DNA of 10,304 bases, from assembly GCA_030637365.1 (NCBI GenBank), contig DAOWGR010000086.1, positions 1 through 10,304 of the forward strand. The letters are read 5' to 3'. Below the pieces are notes generated by a model. It worked only from the letters and a program-made list of their open reading frames with translations, did no database searches and was not told where the DNA came from. Shown piece by piece: positions 1 through 6,102 of the stretch. Numbering within the stretch: position 1 is the first letter of the stretch; each line of letters opens with the position of its first letter. Origin of the DNA: Elusimicrobiota bacterium. GTDB lineage: Bacteria; Elusimicrobiota; Elusimicrobia; Elusimicrobiales; UBA9959. The position numbers were made by a program, and so were the translations under genes.

Positions 1-36
1 CGCCAGTAAAATGGCGATTGATAAAATTATTTTCAT
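1..36 (-). CDS. 5' end of an exported protein, cut by the window edge
   Basis: Only the first 12 codons are present, read leftwards from an ATG at 36-34: MKIILSIAILLA. One lysine followed by an unbroken hydrophobic run is the start of a Sec signal peptide, so the product is probably exported or a lipoprotein. The start is supported by a GGGAGGA Shine-Dalgarno sequence (complement of 42-48), five bases upstream. The gene follows the fumarase on the same strand after 243 bases and has a -10-like TATAAT of its own, so it may be a separate transcription unit. Nothing can be said about its function. Confidence 0.7.
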   Translation of the reverse strand, partial: MKIILSIAILLA

Positions 37-66
37 ATTATTCCTCCCAGAAACCCGATATTCCTG

Positions 67-72
67 ATTATA
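67..72 (-). promoter_or_regulatory. possible -10 box for the exported-protein gene at the left edge
   Basis: The minus strand reads TTGTATAATC, an exact TATAAT hexamer about 30 bases upstream of the ATG at 36, which would give a short leader that includes the GGGAGGA ribosome site. I see no good -35 hexamer at 16-18 bases, so this rests on the -10 match alone, in AT-rich DNA where chance matches are common. Confidence 0.35.
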
Positions 73-279
73 CAAAAGAATTCATTTAAGATTTGAAAGT
101 AAAGTTTATTTTGTCCAGAAAGCTTTGTCAGATTCTTTAAAACGAAAAGAGTTTTTTAAATATATCCTCTTCAAGTTTTTTACGGTGAAACACGGGTTCA
201 TTATTGCCGCGCCGTTTTATGACAATTCCAATTTATAAAGAGCTTACAGCGCCAAAGTAGGCGATGGGGTTAACAAGCT
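73..279. other. spacer after the fumarase gene, no gene seen
   Basis: This stretch separates the fumarase stop codon from the next minus-strand gene. No open frame here looks like protein. Seventeen bases past the fumarase stop there is a small GC hairpin (CGCC/GGCG, 250-263), and further on a weak AAGAG/CTCTT pairing followed by Ts. Neither is convincing as an intrinsic terminator. Confidence 0.4.
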
Positions 280-1896
280 TTAAAAAAAATCATTGCCTTT
301 GTCGTCAACGAGGATAAAGGCGGGAAAATTTTCAACTTCAATGAGCCATACCGCTTCCATACCCAGTTCTTTATAATCCAAAACTTCCACTTTTTTTATG
401 TTCTTTTCAGCCAAGAGAGCGGCCGGGCCGCCGGGAGAGCCCAAATAAAAGCCTTTATATTTTTTGCAGGCATCGGTAACGCCTTGGCTTCTGTTTCCTT
501 TGGCTATCATTATCATGGAAGCGCCTTTGCTTTGAAGCGGCCCCGTATAAGGGTCCATTCTGCCCGCCGTTGTGGGGCCGAATGAGCCCGAAGGGTTATC
601 GTCCGGCTTTTTCGCCGGCCCTGCGTAATAAACGGGATGTGTTTTTAAATATTCCGGCAATTGTTTTTTACTATCCAAAAGCTCTTTGAATTTGGCGTGA
701 GCCATGTCTCTGGCCACAACTATTTTGCCGGTAAGCGCGAGCATTGTTCCTATTTTATATTTTGAAAGTTCTTTCAGGATTTCTTTCATCGGCTTGTTTA
801 AGTCTATTTTTACGGCGGAACTTTTCTTTTTTTTCTTATAGCGGGAAGGAATCAATTTGCCCGGATTTGTATCAAGCTTTTCAAGCCATATTCCGCTTTT
901 ATTTATTTTGCCCAAAATATTTCTGTCAGCTGAGCAGGATACGCCCATGCCCACCGGACAAGACGCTCCATGTCTGGGAAGTCTGACAACTTTAATGTCA
1001 TGAGCGAAATATTTCCCGCCAAATTGCGCTCCAAAACCGAGTTTATAAGAGGCATTCAAAAGTTCTTTTTCCAAAGCTTTGTCTCTAAAGGCTCGGCCTC
1101 CATCATTGCCGCTTAAGGGCAGATTGTCAAAATATCCCGCGCTTAAAAGTTTTACGGTTTTAAGACAACTTTCAGCGGAGGTTCCTCCCACGACAAAGGC
1201 TATATGATACGGCGGACAAGCCGCGGTGCCGAGAGATTTCATTTTTTCCACGAGAAAAATTTTAAGCTTATCGGGATTTAAAAGAGCTTTGGTTTCCTGA
1301 TAAAGCATGGTTTTATTTGCCGACCCTCCGCCTTTGGTCATAAATAAGAATTCATATTCCATTCCTTGCGCGGAATAAATATCAATTTGCGCCGGCATAT
1401 TATCACCGGAATTTTTTTCTTTATACATTGTAAGAGGAACAACTTGAGAATATCTGAGATTTTCTTTTTGATAGGTTTTCCATATTCCTTTTGAAATATG
1501 TTTTTTGTCGTCAATATTTGTCCAAACTTGTTCGCCTTTTTTCGCCATTACAATGGCGGTGCCGGTGTCCTGGCAAAAGGGGAGAATAAATTGAGAAGAT
1601 ATCTCAGCGTTTTGAAGCATGCTTAAAGCCACGAATTTATCATTAGCGGAAGCTTTTGGGTCTTTTAAAATTTTTGCCACTTGTTTTTGATGAGCATCTC
1701 TTAAAAGGAAAGAAATGTCTCGGATTGCTTGGGAAGACAAATATTCAAGTCCTGTAGAATCAATTTTTAGAATTTTCTTGCCGCCGGCATTAATGGTTTT
1801 TACATATTTTTTTGAAAGCAGTCTATATTTGGTTTTATCTTTGCCCTTTTTAAAAGGATTTTGGTATTTAAAAACGGAGTTTTTTGACGCGGACAT
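280..1896 (-). CDS. class I fumarate hydratase (single-chain, 4Fe-4S)
   Basis: Reversibly hydrates fumarate to L-malate in the cytoplasm using a [4Fe-4S] cluster. From the ATG at 1896 the protein has 538 residues, close to E. coli FumA (548). The N-terminal catalytic domain carries the three cluster cysteines in typical contexts: C108 in FCQDTGTA, C227 in AACPPYH and C313 in GASCPVGMG. The spacing of the first two (119) matches known class I enzymes. GGGSANK and GNDGGRAFRDKA are further hallmarks. The C-terminal half carries GKIVVARDMAH, GPTTAGRMDPYTG, KGNRSQ and GSPGGPAALLA. The frame is open 36 codons further upstream, but that stretch is atypical and a GGAGG site fixes the internal ATG. 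It lies 216 bases after sdhB, which supplies or consumes its substrate. The related L-tartrate dehydratases are less likely given the single chain and the sdh context. Which fum paralogue name applies is not decidable. Confidence 0.95.
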   Translation of the reverse strand: MSASKNSVFKYQNPFKKGKDKTKYRLLSKKYVKTINAGGKKILKIDSTGLEYLSSQAIRDISFLLRDAHQKQVAKILKDPKASANDKFVALSMLQNAEISSQFILPFCQDTGTAIVMAKKGEQVWTNIDDKKHISKGIWKTYQKENLRYSQVVPLTMYKEKNSGDNMPAQIDIYSAQGMEYEFLFMTKGGGSANKTMLYQETKALLNPDKLKIFLVEKMKSLGTAACPPYHIAFVVGGTSAESCLKTVKLLSAGYFDNLPLSGNDGGRAFRDKALEKELLNASYKLGFGAQFGGKYFAHDIKVVRLPRHGASCPVGMGVSCSADRNILGKINKSGIWLEKLDTNPGKLIPSRYKKKKKSSAVKIDLNKPMKEILKELSKYKIGTMLALTGKIVVARDMAHAKFKELLDSKKQLPEYLKTHPVYYAGPAKKPDDNPSGSFGPTTAGRMDPYTGPLQSKGASMIMIAKGNRSQGVTDACKKYKGFYLGSPGGPAALLAEKNIKKVEVLDYKELGMEAVWLIEVENFPAFILVDDKGNDFF

Positions 1897-1904
1897 AATG
1901 AAAA

Positions 1905-1909
1905 CCTCC
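1905..1909 (-). promoter_or_regulatory. ribosome binding site that fixes the fumarase start
   Basis: The minus strand reads GGAGG, then eight bases, then ATG (1896-1894). This perfect Shine-Dalgarno sequence argues for translation starting at MSASKNS. The alternative start at 2004 would add 36 residues resembling translated spacer and would place the start inside the repeat tract at 1939-2017. Confidence 0.85.
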
Positions 1910-1938
1910 AAATAAAATGTAGGTAACAACGAGAAAAA

Positions 1939-2017
1939 GGTGATATGTAAATACGGTGATACGTAAATCATGTAACAATGACAAAAAACTGATATACGAA
2001 ACACTGATAAGTGAATA
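1939..2017. repeat. degenerate short direct repeats upstream of the fumarase
   Basis: Two adjacent 16-base units (1939-1954 and 1955-1970) match at 13 of 16 positions, sharing GGTGATA and GTAAAT. Two looser 15-base units (1988-2002 and 2003-2017) both begin ACTGATA. All sit in the sdhB-fumarase spacer. This looks like slippage or a decayed repeat family, not a coding or operator sequence. No function is evident. Confidence 0.55.
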
Positions 2018-2112
2018 AATGAATCTTATTGTTATATGCGGAGCTGTTTGATTTTTACCCGTATTAACGTATTATCTTATTCTTGTATCTACGCAGTTCT
2101 TGGTTTTAGTTC

Positions 2113-2883
2113 TTATTTCTTTGATAAAAAATTAGCGATTAAAAATTCTCTATTCATTCTGGCTATATTGGATACATTGATTTCTTTTGGACATACGGCT
2201 TCACATTCATATTCATTTGTGCAATTGCCAAACCCTTCTTTATCCATAGCCTCAACCATATTTACGGCCCTTTCCCATCTTTCGGTATGGCCTTGCGGCA
2301 AGAGCGCCAATTGTGATATTTTTGCCGCGGTAAAAAGCATAGCCGCGCCGTTTGGACACGCGGTAACGCATGCGCCGCAACCTATGCACGCGGCGGCGTC
2401 CATGGATTCTTCGGCATCATCTCTGTTTACGAGTATGGCATTGGCGTCGGGACAGGCTCCGGTGTTTACGCTTATATAGCCGCCTGCCTGCATTATTTTT
2501 TCCATAGCGGAGCGGTCCACCGCCAAATCTTTAATAATGGGAAAAGATTTTACGCGCCAGGGTTCAACCGTTATAATATCGCCGTTTTTAAATCTTCGCA
2601 TATGCAATTGGCAGACAGTTGAATTTTTGTCCGGTCCGTGAGTATTGCCGTCTATTACCAAGCCGCAGCATCCGCATATGCCTTCTCTGCAATCGCTTTC
2701 AACCACAATGGGCGACTCCCCTTTTTTTATAAGCTCTTCGTTTAAAACATCAAGCATCTCCAAAAAACTCATTGCCGGAGACACATTTGTCACCGGATAA
2801 GAAATCATTCTGCCAGTGTCAGAGGGGCTGTTTTGCCGCCAAACATTTATCGTTATACTGAAATTTTTCATTGTTTCACTCAT
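2113..2883 (-). CDS. sdhB: succinate dehydrogenase/fumarate reductase iron-sulfur subunit
   Basis: Carries electrons between the flavoprotein and the membrane cytochrome b, through three iron-sulfur clusters at the membrane face. The 256 residues show the full ligand set. The plant-ferredoxin-like [2Fe-2S] site has C65, C70, C73 and C91, in CREGICGCC and TVCQLH. The two C-terminal clusters use C166, C169, C172 and C176 (CIGCGACVTACP) with C221, C227 and C231 (CTNEYECEAVCP). By family analogy C166/C169/C172/C231 hold [4Fe-4S] and C176/C221/C227 hold [3Fe-4S]. An extra C144 in TGACPDAN lies between the domains. The ATG at 2883 has GGAGG nine bases upstream. A second Met at residue 5 is possible but less well placed. 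It follows sdhA after 114 bases, in the order C-A-B usual for type B enzymes. Sequence does not tell dehydrogenase from fumarate reductase. Confidence 0.96.
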   Translation of the reverse strand: MSETMKNFSITINVWRQNSPSDTGRMISYPVTNVSPAMSFLEMLDVLNEELIKKGESPIVVESDCREGICGCCGLVIDGNTHGPDKNSTVCQLHMRRFKNGDIITVEPWRVKSFPIIKDLAVDRSAMEKIMQAGGYISVNTGACPDANAILVNRDDAEESMDAAACIGCGACVTACPNGAAMLFTAAKISQLALLPQGHTERWERAVNMVEAMDKEGFGNCTNEYECEAVCPKEINVSNIARMNREFLIANFLSKK

Positions 2884-2923
2884 AAATAAAATCCTCCAAA
2901 AAATTAGGGTTCAGGGTAGAGGG

Positions 2924-2943
2924 ATTTAAGGGGTTTCTTATTT
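2924..2943 (-). other. AAATAAG...CTTAAAT module in the sdhB leader
   Basis: On the sense strand this reads AAATAAG, AAACCC, then CTTAAAT, ending about 40 bases before the sdhB ATG. Only TAAG/CTTA can pair, so it is a poor hairpin alone. Its sequence and position resemble the better stems upstream of sdhA (4983-4999) and of the 9908 gene (9840-9860), so it may be a decayed copy of the same element. Confidence 0.4.
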
Positions 2944-2970
2944 CTTCTCTTAATTCATATTCCATTTTCT

Positions 2971-2998
2971 GGCCTCTTGCCTCTGACTTCTTGCTTCT
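2971..2998 (-). repeat. tandem purine-rich heptamers directly after sdhA
   Basis: On the sense strand four consecutive heptamers read AGAAGCA, AGAAGTC, AGAGGCA and AGAGGCC. They differ almost only by transitions, and viewed as two 14-base units they match at 11 of 14 positions. The first base of the array is also the middle A of the sdhA TAA stop codon's trailing edge, so the array abuts the gene. Similar heptamers occur at 5198-5218 and 9769-9782. Confidence 0.7.
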
Positions 2999-4911
2999 TA
3001 TTTATAACTTCTCTCGGCTATTTTCACATTTTCAAATATCAATTCTTCTTTATTGAAAATGGGAGGTTTTCCTTCACCGCCGTGTTCCCAAACGCCGACA
3101 TATGAATAATCGGCGTCATTTCTTTGCGCTTCGCCTTCGGCGGTAGCCGATTCTTCTCTGAAATGTCCGCCGCTGCTTTCATTTCTTTCAATGGCGTCGG
3201 TAATCATCAATTCCGCGAATTCCAGATAATCCGCCACTCTTAAAGCTTTTTCCAAGGTCGGATTTAATTCTCCGTCGGAACCCGGAATCATGACATTATT
3301 CCAGAATTCCTTTCTTATTTCAGGGATTTTTTTAAGGGCTTGTTTTAAATCCTGTTCATTTCTGGACATGCCGCAGCCATTCCACATAACATTACCGAGT
3401 TGTCTGTGAAATTCCGTTGGGGTTTTTTTGCCTTTTATGGCGAAAAGTTTTTTTATTTTTTTATTTAGATTTTCAATCGCTTTAAGCGCGGTTTCATTTT
3501 TTTCGTCTATTTGTTCAAATTTATTTGAACCCAAATATCCGCTCAGAGTTGACGGTATGATAAAAAAACCGTCGGCAAGGCCCTGCATAAGAGCGCTGGC
3601 TCCAAGTCTGTTGGCGCCATGGTCGGAAAAATTAGCTTCGCCCAAAGCGAAAAGTCCCGGTAGGGTGGTCATTAGATCGTAGTCAACCCACAAACCGCCC
3701 ATGGTGTAATGGGGAGCGGGGAATATTCTCATCGGAACTTGATAGCCGTCTTCATCGGTTATTTGATAATACATATCAAAAAGATTTCCATAAGCCTCTT
3801 TGATTTTGTTTTCACCCTTTCTTTTTATGGCGTCTCTAAAATCAAGATAAACGGCTTGTTTGGTCGGGCCTACGCCTCTGCCTTCATCCACAACAACTTT
3901 AGCCGCTCTTGAAGCGATGTCTCTCGGCACAAGATTGCCGAAAGCCGGATATCTTCTTTCCAGATAGTAATCCCTTTCTTCTTCGGGAATATCGCCGGGT
4001 TTTCTATCATCTCCTTTCTTTTTAGGCACCCAAATTCTTCCATCGTTTCTCAAGCTTTCGCTCATAAGAGTGAGTTTGGATTGATGTTCTCCCGAGCGCG
4101 GAATGCATGTGGGGTGTATTTGAGTATAGCAGGGATTGGCGAAGGCCGCGCCGCTTTTATAAGCCGTCCACGCGGCGGAAACGTTGCAATCGGACGCGTT
4201 AGTTGACAGAAAAAAAACATTGGCATATCCGCCGGTGCATAAAAGAACGGCATGCGCCGTATGAGTTTCAAGTTCTCCCGTTATCCTGTTCCTGGCTATT
4301 ATTCCTCTGGCTTTACCGTTTGAAATAATCACTTCAAGCATTTCTCTGCGAGGAAACATCTCAACCGTTCCGGCGTTAATTTGCCGCATCATCGCGCTGT
4401 ATGCGCCAAGCAATAATTGTTGTCCTGTTTGTCCGCGCGTATAAAATGTTCTGGAAACTTGCGCTCCTCCGAACGAGCGATTGGAGAGGGTGCCGCCGTA
4501 TTCCCTTCCAAAAGGCACTCCCAAAGCCGCGCAATGATCAATTATTTGATTGCTTATTTCGGCCAATCTGTAAACATTGGCTTCCCGCGATCTATAGTCT
4601 CCGCCTTTCACGGTATCGTGAAAGAGTCTCCAAACGCTGTCGCCGTCATTGGGATAATTTTTTGCCGCGTTTATCCCTCCTTGGGCGGCGATGGAATGGG
4701 CGCGCCTTGGAGAGTCATGTATGGTAAATACTTTTACATTGTAGCCGAGTTCTCCCAAGGAAGCCGCGGCCGAAGATCCGGCAAGACCCGTGCCCACCAC
4801 TATTATGTCATACTTCCTTTTATTATTGGGGTTTACGAGTTTTGTATTGAATTTATGATTGGTCCATTTCTTATCTATGGGGCCTTCAGGTATATTGGCG
4901 TTTAATTTCAT
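2998..4911 (-). CDS. sdhA: succinate dehydrogenase/fumarate reductase flavoprotein subunit
   Basis: Catalytic subunit that interconverts succinate and fumarate on the cytoplasmic side, with covalently bound FAD. The 637 residues begin with about 35 residues before the Rossmann motif VVGTGLAG (G40, G42, G45). H72 in RRAHSIAAQGG is the expected site of covalent FAD attachment. Substrate and proton-transfer residues are visible: H266 in QIHPT, R330 in LVPRDIASRA (the catalytic arginine position), H401 in APHYTMGG and R435 in GANRLGA. FALGEAN is the usual FAD-domain segment. Length and motifs fit the Bacillus/Bacteroidetes/Wolinella-like group better than the E. coli SdhA group. The ATG at 4911 has AAGGAG eight bases upstream. 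The gene lies between sdhC (323-base spacer) and sdhB (114-base spacer). It could equally be named frdA. Confidence 0.97.
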   Translation of the reverse strand: MKLNANIPEGPIDKKWTNHKFNTKLVNPNNKRKYDIIVVGTGLAGSSAAASLGELGYNVKVFTIHDSPRRAHSIAAQGGINAAKNYPNDGDSVWRLFHDTVKGGDYRSREANVYRLAEISNQIIDHCAALGVPFGREYGGTLSNRSFGGAQVSRTFYTRGQTGQQLLLGAYSAMMRQINAGTVEMFPRREMLEVIISNGKARGIIARNRITGELETHTAHAVLLCTGGYANVFFLSTNASDCNVSAAWTAYKSGAAFANPCYTQIHPTCIPRSGEHQSKLTLMSESLRNDGRIWVPKKKGDDRKPGDIPEEERDYYLERRYPAFGNLVPRDIASRAAKVVVDEGRGVGPTKQAVYLDFRDAIKRKGENKIKEAYGNLFDMYYQITDEDGYQVPMRIFPAPHYTMGGLWVDYDLMTTLPGLFALGEANFSDHGANRLGASALMQGLADGFFIIPSTLSGYLGSNKFEQIDEKNETALKAIENLNKKIKKLFAIKGKKTPTEFHRQLGNVMWNGCGMSRNEQDLKQALKKIPEIRKEFWNNVMIPGSDGELNPTLEKALRVADYLEFAELMITDAIERNESSGGHFREESATAEGEAQRNDADYSYVGVWEHGGEGKPPIFNKEELIFENVKIAERSYK

Positions 4912-4982
4912 ATTTTGTTCTCCTTATAAAAATCAGTGGTAAAAATAGCAAATAGTGATTAAGAGAGAAGTAATTAAGTTTT

Positions 4983-4999
4983 TTATGGAGTTTCCTTAA
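4983..4999 (-). other. small hairpin in the sdhA leader, copy of a recurring module
   Basis: The sense strand reads TTAAGGA, AAC, TCCATAA: a seven-pair stem with one A/A mismatch and a three-base loop. It is preceded by GGAAA and followed by AAAAAAC. It sits about 70 bases upstream of the sdhA start. The arms match those of the stem at 9840-9860, with the loop inverted (AAC versus GTT); on the plus strand both contain GGAGTTTCCTTA. It lacks a T-run on the sense strand, so it is not an intrinsic terminator for the sdh transcript. Confidence 0.5.
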
Positions 5000-5100
5000 T
5001 TTCCGTATCAACTTATTTTCTTATTTACATACTTCTCTATACATTGTTCCTTGCTGTTACCGGTGACATGCCCCATGTAACTTCGTTCACGGGACTACCA

Positions 5101-5198
5101 CGCTATGCCGCATGGCGTAGACATCCTTGGTCGTCTGATGCGCATAGCGCCTTGAAACGACACCCGGCATAGCCTTGGAATCTTTCATATTCCTAAGG
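5101..5198 (-). other. block of competing inverted repeats, possible structured RNA or decayed palindromic element
   Basis: The longest pairing joins 5101-5113 to 5138-5149: 12 base pairs around CGCTATGC and GCAT with a single bulged C. The same left arm (CTATGCC, 5103-5109) can instead pair with GGCGTAG at 5114-5120 (one mismatch on the sense strand) or perfectly with GGCATAG at 5166-5172. GTCGT (5130-5134) and ACGAC (5157-5161) form another stem around the middle arm. A separate hairpin pairs CCTTGGAAT (5173-5181) with ATTCC-T-AAGG (5189-5198), with a seven-base loop and one bulge. A transcript of sdhC into sdhA would contain all of these. I do not recognise a known riboswitch or RNA family. 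A palindromic repetitive element is the main alternative. Confidence 0.5.
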
Positions 5199-5218
5199 GT
5201 GACTTGCAACTTGTGACT
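5198..5218 (-). repeat. heptamer direct repeats just after sdhC
   Basis: The sense strand reads AGTCACA, AGTTGCA, AGTCACC in tandem, 16 bases past the sdhC stop codon. The units are similar in length and pattern to those after sdhA (2971-2998) and upstream of the 9908 gene, and lie in the same sense orientation. Confidence 0.55.
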
Positions 5219-5234
5219 CCAGCTTTTAACGGGA

Positions 5235-5900
5235 CTAATGAAACATTCCCATGAAACAGCATTCAAATTCAAATAAAAAAATGAGCGGGAGCATGGCAAA
5301 GGCCGCCATCGCCAAAGCTATAATCCAGCCGCCCAGTTTTATAAAAGGCGTGTATTTTAAATGGTTTATCCCCAGCGTCTGAAAAATGCTCTGCACTCCA
5401 TGGCTTAAGTGAAGTATCATCGCCAAAGCTCCCATCACATAGATGGTTACATAAACAGGATCCCTAAAAGCCGTTGTAACCATCTCATAAAAACCAACGC
5501 TGTGGTCGGAAAATCTGAAAGTGAAAACATGATAAGCCGCGAAAATAAGAATTGTGGCCGCCGTGTAAAGCATAGTCGCCGAACCTATGGTTCGTCCGCC
5601 TTGCCAGTTTCTTTTTTCATAATTTTTGGGGCTGTTTCTAAAATCTTCCCATCTGACATAAGCGCCCATGATAATATGAATAAGGAATAAGGAGAGCAGT
5701 CCGATTTCAATAAATAGCAAAAAAGGCACGCCGGTCAGATGTTCCACATAAGTATTATAAGCTTCTTGTCCGTTTAGAAGAACCAAATTGCTCATAAGAT
5801 GAAATGATACGAAACCGACCAATAAAAGCCCTGTTACGGCCATTATCAATTTTCTGCCTATTGAAGTGGTTATAATTCTGCGCAAAAAAACAAGATTCAT
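5235..5900 (-). CDS. sdhC: succinate dehydrogenase/fumarate reductase cytochrome b subunit (type B, di-heme)
   Basis: Membrane anchor that exchanges electrons with the quinone pool through two b hemes. The 221 residues form five hydrophobic segments at about 16-40, 58-80, 108-128, 147-170 and 188-212, as in the single-subunit b558 family of Bacillus, Bacteroidetes and Wolinella. Histidines H34 (SFHLMSN), H75 (FLIHIIMG), H124 (AAYHVF) and H164 (MILHLSHG) lie in four different helices, with spacings of 41, 49 and 40. They fit the four heme ligands of this family. H167 is a second candidate for the last one. No acidic residue flanks H164/H167, so the transmembrane Glu of the Wolinella enzyme's proton pathway seems absent. 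The start at 5900 has AAGGAG nine bases upstream. It is the first gene of the minus-strand cluster and ends in TAG. The quinone type is not visible, though menaquinone is usual for such enzymes in anaerobes. Confidence 0.94.
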   Translation of the reverse strand: MNLVFLRRIITTSIGRKLIMAVTGLLLVGFVSFHLMSNLVLLNGQEAYNTYVEHLTGVPFLLFIEIGLLSLFLIHIIMGAYVRWEDFRNSPKNYEKRNWQGGRTIGSATMLYTAATILIFAAYHVFTFRFSDHSVGFYEMVTTAFRDPVYVTIYVMGALAMILHLSHGVQSIFQTLGINHLKYTPFIKLGGWIIALAMAAFAMLPLIFLFEFECCFMGMFH

Positions 5901-5916
5901 GGTTTATTGCTCCTTT

Positions 5917-5936
5917 TAAAGCGCGCAAACGCTTTA
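5917..5936 (-). promoter_or_regulatory. hairpin directly upstream of the sdhC ribosome site
   Basis: TAAAGCG (5917-5923) pairs perfectly with CGCTTTA (5930-5936) across a six-base loop. The stem begins one base upstream of the AAGGAG site (complement of 5910-5915). An overlapping GCGC/GCGC pairing (5921-5941) competes with it. The position would allow it to influence ribosome access to sdhC, but nothing in the sequence shows that it does. Confidence 0.4.
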
Positions 5937-5952
5937 GCGCGAAAGTTAAAAA

Positions 5953-5985
5953 ACAACTTGAGCGGTTTTTAGGCGCATAAGTTGT
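5953..5985. promoter_or_regulatory. spaced inverted repeat in the sdhC leader
   Basis: ACAACTT (5953-5959) and AAGTTGT (5979-5985) are perfect inverted copies separated by 19 bases. They lie between the sdhC start and the proposed divergent promoter region. This could be a regulator site or an RNA stem. Seven-base arms are close to what chance allows. Confidence 0.25.
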
Positions 5986-5996
5986 GTAGTGATTCA

Positions 5997-6051
5997 ATTT
6001 ATCCTAAAATATTATCGTGTCACAAATCAAGGCTTTCGATTTTGGATAAAT
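5997..6051. promoter_or_regulatory. inverted repeat at the centre of the divergent promoter region
   Basis: ATTTATCCTAAAAT (5997-6010) is repeated in inverted form as ATTTTGGATAAAT (6039-6051), identical apart from one extra T, with 28 bases between. Each arm presents GGATAAAT reading outward, one toward sdhC and one toward the 6103 gene. They could be paired -10-like elements or two half-sites of one regulator. Toward sdhC, TTGTGA (complement of 6020-6025) lies 16 bases before GATAAA, a weak promoter match. No convincing -35 is seen on the other side. The right arm also forms CGATTT/AAATCG (6037-6053). Confidence 0.45.
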
Positions 6052-6102
6052 CGCGCGCTATTAATATTTCTAATGTGCCATATTGTCAAACAAGGAGCTT
6101 AA

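Larger units (their letters stand above)
4912..5234. other. long structured spacer between sdhC and sdhA, no gene
   Basis: The 323 bases hold no credible gene. They do hold, in sense order on the minus strand: heptamer repeats (5198-5218), a strong hairpin (5173-5198), a block of competing inverted repeats (5101-5172), a CATG hairpin (5066-5078), a purine-rich AT stretch, the AAATTAAGGA hairpin (4983-4999), and the sdhA AAGGAG site (4920-4925). The half nearer sdhC is visibly richer in G and C than its surroundings. A spacer this long inside an sdhCAB cluster is unusual. Confidence 0.6.

Noticed and set aside
1897..2004. 36-residue N-terminal extension of the fumarase
   Set aside because: It is translated spacer containing the direct repeats, and the GGAGG site lies inside it, eight bases before the internal ATG.
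2036..2479. 147-residue plus-strand open frame opposite sdhB
   Set aside because: Antisense to a clearly conserved iron-sulfur subunit. The sequence has no recognisable motif and no ribosome site.
4401..4905. Long plus-strand frames opposite the sdhA 5' half
   Set aside because: Shadows of sdhA codon structure, without motifs or ribosome sites.
5061..5234. tRNA gene or known riboswitch in the structured block
   Set aside because: No cloverleaf with a TTCGANNC-type T-loop and no recognised aptamer core could be found by eye.
5087..5299. 70-residue minus-strand open frame overlapping the sdhC 3' end
   Set aside because: It overlaps the sdhC coding region in another frame and is otherwise made of the inverted and heptamer repeats. 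It has no supporting ribosome site and an unremarkable composition.
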